Below, piece by piece: positions 26,064-33,715 of a stretch of DNA of 33,715 nucleotides. The DNA comes from Nesterenkonia sp. (GTDB lineage: Bacteria; Actinomycetota; Actinomycetes; Actinomycetales; Micrococcaceae), in assembly GCF_029265375.1 (NCBI RefSeq), contig NZ_JAJUJJ010000029.1, positions 1-33,715 on the forward strand. Reading direction: 5' to 3'. Each line of letters starts with the position of its first letter. Position 1 is the stretch's first letter. A model generated the notes under the pieces. It did no database searches and was not told the DNA's origin. It saw only the letters and a program-made list of their open reading frames with translations. Both the position numbers and the translations under genes were made by a program.

Positions 26064-26114
26064 AACCCGTACAGCCTACCGTGTCGGCGGCAAAGCGGAC
26101 GAACCGCACACCCG

Positions 26115-26129
26115 CTCGCCGGTGGCGAG
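26115..26129 (-). terminator. Hairpin downstream of pyk
   Basis: CTCGCC (26115-26120) and GGCGAG (26124-26129) form a tight GC-rich stem with a 3-base loop, about 34 bases after the pyk stop. No U tract follows, so termination here is only a possibility; it may instead protect the pyk 3' end. Confidence 0.3.
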
Positions 26130-26162
26130 GAATCTGAATCGTGCGCCCAGCAATACTCCCAC

Positions 26163-27680
26163 TCAGAGCGCGCTGGAGGCACTGCGGGCGGGCCAGGGGC
26201 CCACCGGTTCCTTGAGCGGAAGGGCGGAGGGGTCGCCGCGCCGCAGGGCGTCCAGGTCTGCTCCGTCGGGCAGGTCGCCGATGCGGTGGACCTTCACCAT
26301 ATTGGTGGTGCCGGCCTGGCCGGGAGGGGATCCGGCAGCGATCACCACCAGGTCGCCGACCTCGGCGATGCCTTCCTCCAGCAGGAGCTTGTCCACCTGT
26401 GAGGTCATCTTGTCCGTGTGCGAGGCGAACTCCACCCAGCGCGGCTGGACTCCCCAGGACAGGCAGAGGATGCGGTGAGTGTGCTCGACGTGGGTGAACG
26501 CGAAGATCGGCTGCTTCGGGCGCAGCCGGGAGAGCCGCCGGGCGGAGTCGCCGGAGCGGGTGAACGTGGCCAGATATGGCACTTCCAGCTGCTCTGCGAT
26601 CTCGTTGGCGGCACGGGTGATGGCACCGCCGCGTGTCTTGGGCTTGGTGCCCAATTGAGGTATCCGCTCCAGCCCCTTGACCTCTGTGGCCTGGATGATC
26701 TTGGCCATGGTCTGCACGGTCTCCACCGGGTACTTGCCGATCGAGGTCTCCCCGGAGAGCATGACCGCGTCGGCGCCGTCGAGCACCGCGTTGGCGCAGT
26801 CGGAGGCCTCCGCCCGGGTCGGGCGGGGGTTATCAATCATAGACTCCAGCACCTGGGTGGCCACGATGACCGGCTTGGCCCAGCGCCGGGCCAGCTCCAC
26901 GACGCGCTTCTGAACCACCGGCACCTCCTCCAGCGGCAGCTCCACGCCGAGGTCACCGCGGGCGACCATGACCGCGTCGAAGGCGTCGATGACGTCCTGC
27001 AGCGCCTCGACTGCCTGAGGCTTCTCCAGCTTGGCGATGACCGGGACCCTGCGGCCCTCCTCGTCCATGATGCGGTGCACAGACTCGATGTCTGCGGCAT
27101 CGCGGACGAAGCTGAGGGCCACCATGTCGAAGCCGGTGCGCAGCGCCCACCGCAGGTCCGCCTCATCCTTTTCGCTGAGTGCGGGCACTGAGACGGCCAC
27201 GCCGGGAAGGTTGATGCCCTTATTGTTGGAGACCGGTCCCGGGACCTCCACCTCGGTGATGACGTCGGTGTCGGTGACTTCCACGGCCCGCAGCGCCACT
27301 TTGCCGTCGTCGATGAGGAGCGTGTCTCCGGGCTTCACGTCACCGGGCAGCCCCTTGAACGTGGTGGAGCAGCGTTCCTTGGTGCCTTCAATGTCCTCGG
27401 TGGTGATGGTGAACCGGTCGCCGGCTGCCAGCTCGTGGGGGCCGTCGGCGAAGCGTCCGAGCCGGATCTTGGGGCCCTGCAGGTCGGCGAAGATGGCCAC
27501 CGCCTGGCGCAGATCCTTGGAAACCTCGCGGACTGTGTTGTAGGTGGCCTCGTGCACCGGGTAGTCACCGTGGCTCATATTGACGCGGACCACGTCCACG
27601 CCCGCCTCGATGAGCTCCCGGGTCTTTTCGTATCCGGCGGTGGCAGGTCCGAATGTGGCGACGATCTTCGCGTGTCTCAT
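26163..27680 (-). CDS. pyk: Pyruvate kinase
   Basis: Transfers the phosphate of phosphoenolpyruvate to ADP, the last step of glycolysis. The 505 residues contain the substrate and metal motifs RVNMSHG near the N-terminus, FADLQGPKIRLG, the active-site VIAKLEKPQAVEAL with its lysine, VARGDLGVELP, and the MLSGETSIGKYPVETVQTM loop. The B domain is between about residues 70 and 165 and the allosteric C domain follows. The ATG at 27680 has an AGAGGTGAGG ribosome site. A 22-codon reading frame upstream ends on the overlapping ATGA. pyk lies between gltD and tRNA-Leu on the same strand. Confidence 0.97.
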   Translation of the reverse strand: MRHAKIVATFGPATAGYEKTRELIEAGVDVVRVNMSHGDYPVHEATYNTVREVSKDLRQAVAIFADLQGPKIRLGRFADGPHELAAGDRFTITTEDIEGTKERCSTTFKGLPGDVKPGDTLLIDDGKVALRAVEVTDTDVITEVEVPGPVSNNKGINLPGVAVSVPALSEKDEADLRWALRTGFDMVALSFVRDAADIESVHRIMDEEGRRVPVIAKLEKPQAVEALQDVIDAFDAVMVARGDLGVELPLEEVPVVQKRVVELARRWAKPVIVATQVLESMIDNPRPTRAEASDCANAVLDGADAVMLSGETSIGKYPVETVQTMAKIIQATEVKGLERIPQLGTKPKTRGGAITRAANEIAEQLEVPYLATFTRSGDSARRLSRLRPKQPIFAFTHVEHTHRILCLSWGVQPRWVEFASHTDKMTSQVDKLLLEEGIAEVGDLVVIAAGSPPGQAGTTNMVKVHRIGDLPDGADLDALRRGDPSALPLKEPVGPWPARSASSAL

Positions 27681-27745
27681 GCCTCACCTCTGTGGAATGC
27701 GGTGTGTGTGTTCCTGGCACGGCGCTGGACCAGATCTTCTGTCAT
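27677..27745 (-). CDS. Possible 22-codon upstream reading frame coupled to pyk
   Basis: An ATG at 27745 opens 22 codons (MTEDLVQRRARNTHTAFHRG, then EA) whose TGA overlaps the pyk ATG as ATGA. A TAGGGT or TGAGAT hexamer lies just upstream, so the frame could be leaderless, but the -35 is poor. Stop-start overlap suggests translational coupling. The peptide has no recognisable function and the frame may be chance. Confidence 0.3.
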   Translation of the reverse strand: MTEDLVQRRARNTHTAFHRGEA

Positions 27746-27790
27746 GACCCTATCTCACAGCAGTGACTTGCAACACCGAAGACGGGTCAA

Positions 27791-27859
27791 GCAATCCTGC
27801 TTCGATCATGCACTCAGTTAAGAGGTCCCCTGTCACGCACCCGGTTGAGGCAATCCTGC
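27791..27859. repeat. Repeated GCAATCCTGC in the gltD-pyk gap
   Basis: GCAATCCTGC occurs at 27791-27800 and again at 27850-27859, with similar flanks (gggtcaa and ggttgag). The copies are 59 bp apart in the 196-bp gap upstream of pyk. They could be operator sites; the pattern is short and may be chance. Confidence 0.35.
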
Positions 27860-27876
27860 CCCTTCACCCACCAGGC

Positions 27877-29340
27877 TCAAGCACTCAGCGAGATGGCCCG
27901 GTCGCTGGGTGCCACCGGCGCAGGCAGCCGGGTGGAGCCTTCGAGGTACTCGTCCACCTTGGCGGCTGCTGCCCGGCCCTCGGCAATGGCCCACACCACC
28001 AGGGACGCTCCGCGCCCGGCGTCGCCGACGGTGAAGACCCCCTCCACATTGGTGTGGTAGTCCTCATCACGGCCGACGGTTCCGCCGATGAACTCCACCC
28101 CGAGCTGCTCGGTCAGGGTCTCCGGCTCGGCGCCGGTGAAGCCGAGGGCCAGCAGCACCAGGTCGGCCTCAATCTCGCGTTCAGTGCCGGGCTTCGGTGT
28201 GCGGCTGCCGTCGGGGTTGTACTGGGTCTCGGCGACCTTCAGGGCACGGACCGAACCATTCTCATCGCCGAGGAACTCCACGGTGGAGGCCAGCCAGCGC
28301 CGCTCGCCGCCCTCCTCATCGGCGCTGGAAACTTCGAAGATCCGCGGGTCCATGGGCCAGGGCTCATGCTCTGGCCGCTGCCGCGGAAGCTCTTTGCCGA
28401 TGGCCAGAGTGGTCACCGAGGAGGCCCCGTGGCGGTGCGCGGTGCCGATGCAGTCTGCACCGGTGTCGCCGCCGCCGAGGATCACGACCTTCTTGTCCTT
28501 GGCGTGGATCTGGTCAGGAACATCTTCGCCGGAGACGGCGCGGTTGGACTGGACCAGGTACTCCATGGCGAAGTGGATGCCGGAGAGGCTCCTGCCGTGG
28601 ACATTGAGATCGCGCGGCACCATGGCGCCGGTGGCCACCACGACGGCGTCGTAGGACTCCCGCAGCGAGTCCCAGGTGATATCGCTGCCGATCTCCGTGG
28701 AGGGGTAGAAGCGGGCGCCTTCGGCCTCCATCTGCTCGATTCGCGTGTCGATCAGCGGCTTCTCCATTTTGAAGTCGGGGATGCCGTAGCGCAGCAGGCC
28801 GCCGAGCTTGTCGTCACGTTCATAGACCGCCACCGTGTGGCCGGCGCGGGTCAGCTGCTGGGCAGCGACCAGCCCGGCGGGGCCGGAGCCGACGACGGCG
28901 ACCGTCTTGCCGGTCAGCCGGTGCGGTGGGATGGGCTCGACCCATCCCCGCTCCAGGGACTCATCGGCGATCTCGGCCTCAGACTGCTTAATCGTCACCG
29001 CCGGCTGGTTGATGCCCAACACGCAGGAAGTCTCACAGGGGGCCGGGCAGACCCGCCCCGTGAACTCCGGGAAGTTGTTGGTCATATGCAGCCGCTTGGA
29101 GGCCTCCTGCCACTGGTCGCGCCAGATGAGGTCATTCCACTCGGGGATGAGGTTGCCCAACGGGCACCCGGTGTGGCAGAACGGGATGCCGCAGTCCATG
29201 CAGCGGCCTGCCTGGGTGCGGGTCACCTCCCGGTCTTGGCGCTCGTAGACCTCCTTGAAGTCCATAATGCGCACCGGCACCGGGCGTGAGGGCCGGTCCT
29301 GGCGCTCACGGTGCTTCAGAAATCCGCGCGGATCAGCCAC
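27877..29340 (-). CDS. gltD: Glutamate synthase (NADPH) small subunit
   Basis: Passes electrons from NADPH through FAD and two [4Fe-4S] clusters to the large subunit GltB. The 487 residues carry N-terminal cluster cysteines C47, C50, C55, C59 ([14 protein letters not shown]) and C98, C102, C106, then the FAD motif [15 protein letters not shown] (around 150-165) and the NADPH motif [10 protein letters not shown] (288-297). The start is GTG at 29340, inside the end of gltB: GTGGCTGA gives an 8-base overlap with the gltB stop. GGAGGTGA three bases upstream is close to the full anti-ribosome-site complement, so translation is efficient and coupled to gltB. This makes glutamate, the amino donor of IlvE. 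Confidence 0.97.
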   Translation of the reverse strand: MADPRGFLKHRERQDRPSRPVPVRIMDFKEVYERQDREVTRTQAGRCMDCGIPFCHTGCPLGNLIPEWNDLIWRDQWQEASKRLHMTNNFPEFTGRVCPAPCETSCVLGINQPAVTIKQSEAEIADESLERGWVEPIPPHRLTGKTVAVVGSGPAGLVAAQQLTRAGHTVAVYERDDKLGGLLRYGIPDFKMEKPLIDTRIEQMEAEGARFYPSTEIGSDITWDSLRESYDAVVVATGAMVPRDLNVHGRSLSGIHFAMEYLVQSNRAVSGEDVPDQIHAKDKKVVILGGGDTGADCIGTAHRHGASSVTTLAIGKELPRQRPEHEPWPMDPRIFEVSSADEEGGERRWLASTVEFLGDENGSVRALKVAETQYNPDGSRTPKPGTEREIEADLVLLALGFTGAEPETLTEQLGVEFIGGTVGRDEDYHTNVEGVFTVGDAGRGASLVVWAIAEGRAAAAKVDEYLEGSTRLPAPVAPSDRAISLSA

Positions 29341-32300
29341 GGGTCACCTCCAGAATCTTCTGCCATGCGGCGTCGCCGTCGGGGTCCAGGCCCTCGTCCA
29401 GGGCCTGGCTGCGGGCAGTGAGCACGGCGTCGTAGTCGCGCGGCAGGATCTTGGTGATCCGCCCCAATGTCCCGGGCTCGCTGAGGAGCCTTTGGGCCAG
29501 TGCAGAGGAGGTCTCCTCCGCGTGGCGGCGCAGCAGGTCGAGGATGATCTGCTGGTCCTCCTCATCAGGATCCAGCAGCAGCAGGTCTCCGTTGGCGGCG
29601 GCCTGGGAGTTCAGCTGGGCTTCGTCGAAGTCCAGCACATACGCGGTGCCGCCGGACATGCCGGCGCCGAAGTTGCGGCCGACTGCTCCGAGGATCAGCG
29701 CCTGACCTCCGGTCATGTACTCGCATCCATGGTCGCCGATGCCCTCGACCACTGCGGTGGCACCGGAGTTGCGGACCAGGAACCGTTCGCCGACCTGCCC
29801 GGAGAGGAACATCTCTCCTGCGGTGGCGCCGTAGCCGATCACATTGCCGGCGATCACGTTCTCCTCGGCCTCCAGCGGGGCTGAGGGGTCCGGCCGCAGG
29901 ACGATGCGTCCGCCAGAGAGGCCCTTGCCCACATAGTCGTTGGCGTCGCCGGCCAGCCGGATGGTGATCCCATGGGGCAGGAAGGCGCCCAGGGACTGGC
30001 CCGCCTCACCGGTGAGGTCCAGTTCGATCGTGTTGTGCTCCAGGGTCTCCAGGCCGAGGGTCTTGGTGACCTCGTGGCCGAGCATGGTGCCCACGGCCCG
30101 GTCGGTGTTGACCACCTGCTTGGAGATGCGCACCGGCTTGCGGTGCCGGATGGCGGCGCGGGACTGCTCGATCAGCCCGACGTCGAAGTGCTTCTCCAGC
30201 TCGTGGTCCTGCTCGGTGGTCCTGCGCAGCATGGCGGCGGTCTTCTCATCAGTGGGATCCCAGCCGGTGAGCACAGCGTCCAGGTTCAGACCTTCGGCCT
30301 TCCAGTGACGCTTGGCCTCGTCGATGTCGAGCGCCTCGATATGCCCGATCGCCTCGTCCAGGCTGCGGAAGCCCAGTTCCGCCAGGTATTCGCGGACCTC
30401 CTGGGCGATGAACTCGAAGAAGTTCACCACATGGTCGGCCTTTCCGGTGTAGCGCTCGCGCAGGGTCGGGTTCTGGGTGGCGACCCCTACCGGGCAGGTG
30501 TCCAGGTGGCAGACCCGCATCATCACGCAGCCGGAGACCACCAGGGCGCTGGTGGCGAATCCGTACTCCTCGGCGCCCAGCAGCGCCGCGATGATCACGT
30601 CGCGGCCGGTCTTCAGCTGTCCGTCCACCTGCACTGTGACGCGTTCGCGCAGCCCGTTGAGCATCAGGGTCTGCTGCGCCTCGGCCAGGCCGAGCTCCCA
30701 GGGGGTCCCGGCGTGCTTGAGTGAGTTCAGCGGGGAGGCTCCGGTGCCGCCGTCGTGTCCGGAGATCAGGACGACGTCGGCGCTGGCCTTGGCCACCCCG
30801 GCAGCCACAGTGCCCACCCCGTGCAGGGAGACCAGCTTCACGTGCACCCGGGCGCCGGTGTTGGCGCGCTTGAGGTCGTAGATGAGCTGTTTGAGGTCCT
30901 CAATGGAGTAGATGTCATGGTGCGGCGGGGGTGAGACCAATGACACCCCGGGGGTGGAGTGCCGGGTCTCTGCCACCCACGGGTAGACCTTCTTGCCCAT
31001 CAGCTGCCCGCCCTCGCCGGGCTTGGCGCCTTGGGCCATCTTGATCTGCAGATCATCGGCGTGGGTGAGGTACTGGCTGGTGACACCGAAGCGTCCGGAG
31101 GCGATCTGCTTGATGGCGCTGCGCCGCTCCGGATCCACCAGACGCTGGGGATGCTCGCCGCCCTCACCGGTGTTGGAGCGCCCGCCGAGCCGGTTCATGG
31201 CGATGGCCAGCGTTTCGTGAGCCTCCTGGGAGATGGAGCCGTAGCTCATTGCCCCGGTGTTGAACCGTTTGACGATCTCGCTGACCGGCTCCACCTCGCT
31301 GATCGGCACCGACGGGCGGGTGCCTTTGAGCGTGAAGAGTCCGCGCAGCGTCATCAGCGCTCGGGACTGGTCGTCCACCGCCTGGGTGTACTGCTTGAAG
31401 ATGTCGTAGCGGCGGGTGCGTGAGGAGTGCTGGAGCTTGAAGACGGTCTCCGGGTTGAACAGGTGGGGCGGCCCTTCGCGGCGCCACTGGTACTCCCCGC
31501 CGACCTCCAGCTCGTCCCCGCGGCCCAGATCATTGCCGTCTGCCGGGTAGGCCTTGGCGTGGCGTTGCAGGGTCTCGGCGGCGATGACGTCCAGGCCCAC
31601 CCCGCCCATCAGCGAGTGGGTGCCGGAGAAGTACTGGTCGACGACGTTTTGGGCCAGTCCCACAGCCTCGAATGTTTGGGCTCCGCAGTAGGAGGTCACG
31701 GTGGAGATGCCCATCTTGGACATGATCTTCAGCACGCCTTTGCCCAACGCCGTAATCAGGTTGTCCACCGCCTGCTCTTCGGTGACGGTGGTGAGGTCTC
31801 CGCGGCGGACCATGTCCTCGGCGGTCTCCATGGCCAGGTAGGGGTTCACCGCGGCGGCGCCGTAGCCGATCAGGCAGGCCACATGGTGGACTTCGCGCAC
31901 ATCGCCGGCTTCAACGATCAGGGAGGCCTTGGTGCGGTTGGCCGACTTCAGCAGGTGGTGGTGGATCGCCGAAAGCAGCAGCAGGGAGGGGATCGGTGCC
32001 CACTGCGCGTTCGAGTCGCGGTCGGAGATCACGATGTAGCCGACCCCGCGGTTCACCGCCGCGGAGACCTGCTCACAGAGGGTGCGGATCCGTTCACGGA
32101 ACTCCTCTTCGGTGGAGCCGACGCGGAAGAGTCCGCGGATGCGCAGTGCGGCCTTGCTTCCGTCCTCGTTGCGGATATTGGCGATCTTGGCCAGCTGGTC
32201 GTTGTTGAGGACGGGGAAGTCCAAATGCACCTGGGGGCTGCGCACCTGTTCGGTGCTCAGCAGGTTGCCTCTGGGGCCGATGTGCAGCCCCAGGGAGGTC

Positions 32301-33715
32301 ACCAGCTCTTCGCGGATGGCGTCCAGCGGCGGGTTGGTGACCTGCGCGAAGGTCTGGACGAAGTAGTCGAACAGCAGCCGCGGCCGGTCGGCCAGCGCCG
32401 CGATGGGTGTATCGGTGCCCATAGCCCCCAATGGTTCTGCCCCAGTGGAGGCCATGGGTCCGATGAGGATCTTCAGCTCTTCATGCGTGTACCCGAATGT
32501 CTGCTGGCGCAGCCGCACGGACCCCGCAGGGTGCCGAACGTGGAGCCGCTCGGGCAGGTCCTCCAGCCGCACCAGGTTTTCGCTGACCCATTCCTGCCAC
32601 GGCTGTTTGGAGGCGAAGTCGGCCTTGATCTCCTCGTCCTCGATGATGCGGCCGTCCACAGTGTCCAGCAGGAACATCATTCCCGGTGCCACGCGGCCCT
32701 TGCGCACCACTGTGGAGGGGTCGACGTCGACCACACCGACTTCCGAGGACATGATGACCAGGCCGTCGTCGGTGACCCAATACCTCGCCGGCCGCAGCCC
32801 ATTGCGGTCCAGCACGGCCCCGACTTGGCGACCGTCGGTGAAGGCGATGGCTGCCGGACCGTCCCAGGCCTCCATGAGCATGGAGTGATACTCGTAGAAC
32901 GCCCGCAGGTGGGGGTCCATCGATTCATGGTTCTCCCAGGCTTCGGGGATCATCATCCGCATGGCTTGGGCCAGCGGGCGGCCGGAGAGCATCAGCAGTT
33001 CGGCGGCCTCGTCGAAGCTGGTGGAGTCGGAGGCCCCGGGGGTGCAGATGGGGAACAGGTACTCCGGGTCGTCGCCGAGAATCTCCCCGGCCATGGTGGA
33101 CTGGCGGGCGCGCATCCAGTTGCGGTTGCCTTCTACTGTGTTGATCTCCCCGTTGTGGGCGATCTGGCGCAGCGGCTGGGCCAGCGGCCAGGACGGGAAG
33201 GTGTTGGTGGAGAACCGGGAGTGCACGATTCCCAGGGACGTCTTATACCGCGGGTCCGAGAGGTCTGGATAGAAGGGCTCGAGCTGGGCGGTGGTCAGCA
33301 TGCCCTTATACGTGATGGTGCGGCTGGACAGTGAGGGGAAGTAGATGCCTAATCGCACCTGCGCGCGTTTGCGCAGCCGCCAGGCGCGCTGGTCCAACGT
33401 TCCGGCGGCCGATTCCTGGTACTTGAAGGAGTCTTCATCGGCTATGGTCAGGAAGACTTGGCGGAAGTGCGGCATCGCGCCGCGGGCCAGCGAGCCGATC
33501 ATCGAGTCGTCGACCGGGACTTCGCGCCATCCCAGCACCTGGAGTCCTTGGTCAGCAGCCATCTCTTCGAAGCTGGCGGTCATCTGCTCCCGCTCGGCTT
33601 CCTCGCGGGGCAGGAATGCGGTGCCGGCTGCGTAGTCCCCGGCCTCGGGCAGCGGGAAGTCGCAGACGGCGCGGAAGAACTCGTCGGGGATCTGGGTCAG
33701 GATGCCGGCGCCGTC
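29333..33715 (-). CDS. gltB: Glutamate synthase large subunit (5' end outside window)
   Basis: Makes two glutamates from glutamine and 2-oxoglutarate. The reading frame stays open to the right edge: 44 residues upstream of the first internal Met (33583) continue the family sequence ([14 protein letters not shown]), so 1460 residues of a roughly 1500-residue protein are in view and the N-terminal Cys of the amidotransferase domain is missing. Visible are the rest of the glutaminase domain, the central domain, the FMN-binding synthase domain ([22 protein letters not shown], then [13 protein letters not shown]), the [3Fe-4S] cysteines in [15 protein letters not shown], and the C-terminal beta-helix of GxxxG repeats. 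It overlaps gltD by eight bases and the two form one operon. The promoter is outside the window. Confidence 0.97.
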   Translation of the reverse strand, partial: DGAGILTQIPDEFFRAVCDFPLPEAGDYAAGTAFLPREEAEREQMTASFEEMAADQGLQVLGWREVPVDDSMIGSLARGAMPHFRQVFLTIADEDSFKYQESAAGTLDQRAWRLRKRAQVRLGIYFPSLSSRTITYKGMLTTAQLEPFYPDLSDPRYKTSLGIVHSRFSTNTFPSWPLAQPLRQIAHNGEINTVEGNRNWMRARQSTMAGEILGDDPEYLFPICTPGASDSTSFDEAAELLMLSGRPLAQAMRMMIPEAWENHESMDPHLRAFYEYHSMLMEAWDGPAAIAFTDGRQVGAVLDRNGLRPARYWVTDDGLVIMSSEVGVVDVDPSTVVRKGRVAPGMMFLLDTVDGRIIEDEEIKADFASKQPWQEWVSENLVRLEDLPERLHVRHPAGSVRLRQQTFGYTHEELKILIGPMASTGAEPLGAMGTDTPIAALADRPRLLFDYFVQTFAQVTNPPLDAIREELVTSLGLHIGPRGNLLSTEQVRSPQVHLDFPVLNNDQLAKIANIRNEDGSKAALRIRGLFRVGSTEEEFRERIRTLCEQVSAAVNRGVGYIVISDRDSNAQWAPIPSLLLLSAIHHHLLKSANRTKASLIVEAGDVREVHHVACLIGYGAAAVNPYLAMETAEDMVRRGDLTTVTEEQAVDNLITALGKGVLKIMSKMGISTVTSYCGAQTFEAVGLAQNVVDQYFSGTHSLMGGVGLDVIAAETLQRHAKAYPADGNDLGRGDELEVGGEYQWRREGPPHLFNPETVFKLQHSSRTRRYDIFKQYTQAVDDQSRALMTLRGLFTLKGTRPSVPISEVEPVSEIVKRFNTGAMSYGSISQEAHETLAIAMNRLGGRSNTGEGGEHPQRLVDPERRSAIKQIASGRFGVTSQYLTHADDLQIKMAQGAKPGEGGQLMGKKVYPWVAETRHSTPGVSLVSPPPHHDIYSIEDLKQLIYDLKRANTGARVHVKLVSLHGVGTVAAGVAKASADVVLISGHDGGTGASPLNSLKHAGTPWELGLAEAQQTLMLNGLRERVTVQVDGQLKTGRDVIIAALLGAEEYGFATSALVVSGCVMMRVCHLDTCPVGVATQNPTLRERYTGKADHVVNFFEFIAQEVREYLAELGFRSLDEAIGHIEALDIDEAKRHWKAEGLNLDAVLTGWDPTDEKTAAMLRRTTEQDHELEKHFDVGLIEQSRAAIRHRKPVRISKQVVNTDRAVGTMLGHEVTKTLGLETLEHNTIELDLTGEAGQSLGAFLPHGITIRLAGDANDYVGKGLSGGRIVLRPDPSAPLEAEENVIAGNVIGYGATAGEMFLSGQVGERFLVRNSGATAVVEGIGDHGCEYMTGGQALILGAVGRNFGAGMSGGTAYVLDFDEAQLNSQAAANGDLLLLDPDEEDQQIILDLLRRHAEETSSALAQRLLSEPGTLGRITKILPRDYDAVLTARSQALDEGLDPDGDAAWQKILEVTRG

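Noticed and set aside
24279-26402. A 707-codon plus-strand frame opposite the SNF2 gene, tRNA-Leu and pyk
   Set aside because: It crosses a tRNA and two convincing genes and resembles no protein family.
33583-33583. Met at 33583 as the gltB start
   Set aside because: The frame stays open to the window edge and the 44 upstream residues are typical of GltB, so the gene is cut by the window.

Overview
The window is a high-GC chromosomal segment from an actinobacterium. Gene content, gene order (ilvD, ilvB, ilvN, ilvC, serA, metG, leuB, ilvE, gltX, tRNA-Glu, tRNA-Gln), the many leaderless starts and the very acidic secreted xylanase point to Micrococcales. The family Micrococcaceae, possibly Nesterenkonia or a close relative, is my best guess, made from pattern and not from a database search. 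Apart from a xylanase/HNH block the segment is conserved core metabolism. I see no insertion sequence, prophage or CRISPR array.

Layout. 41-385: a tRNA-Gln/tRNA-Glu unit with its own promoter and a strong intrinsic terminator. 400-2756: gltX and a fumarylacetoacetate hydrolase family gene, minus strand. 2818-4500: a DUF885 metallopeptidase-like gene, divergent from a promoter pair whose -35 boxes overlap. 4581-16032: a minus-strand branched-chain amino acid block (ilvD; ilvB-ilvN-ilvC; serA-metG; leuB; ilvE). The ilvB leader (14031-14208) holds a leaderless leader peptide rich in rare Val codons and an attenuator. 16221-17405: a DUF2243-CtaG membrane gene broken by two compensating frameshifts. 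17314-21516: a 1400-residue multidomain GH10 xylanase with a C-terminal LAATG sorting signal and a promoter carrying a CRP/GlxR-like site and a LacI-type operator. 21761-23298: a DUF222/HNH endonuclease gene with one frameshift. 23345-26044: the ANTAR response regulator pdtaR, a short SNF2 helicase gene, and a tRNA-Leu whose 3' end lies one base from the helicase start codon. 26163-33715: pyk and the glutamate synthase genes gltD and gltB; the 5' end of gltB lies outside the window.

How it works together. IlvBN, IlvC, IlvD and IlvE form the valine/isoleucine route and LeuB adds a leucine step. GltBD supplies the glutamate that IlvE uses as amino donor. SerA opens serine synthesis and Pyk supplies pyruvate, the substrate of IlvBN. 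GltX charges tRNA-Glu and, by family knowledge for actinobacteria, probably mischarges tRNA-Gln; both tRNA genes lie next to it.

Two themes stand out. Seven starts have a -10-like hexamer ending 6 or 7 bases before the start codon, the geometry of leaderless mRNAs. Two genes are frameshifted by one-base indels in C or G runs, which may be assembly errors or real decay.
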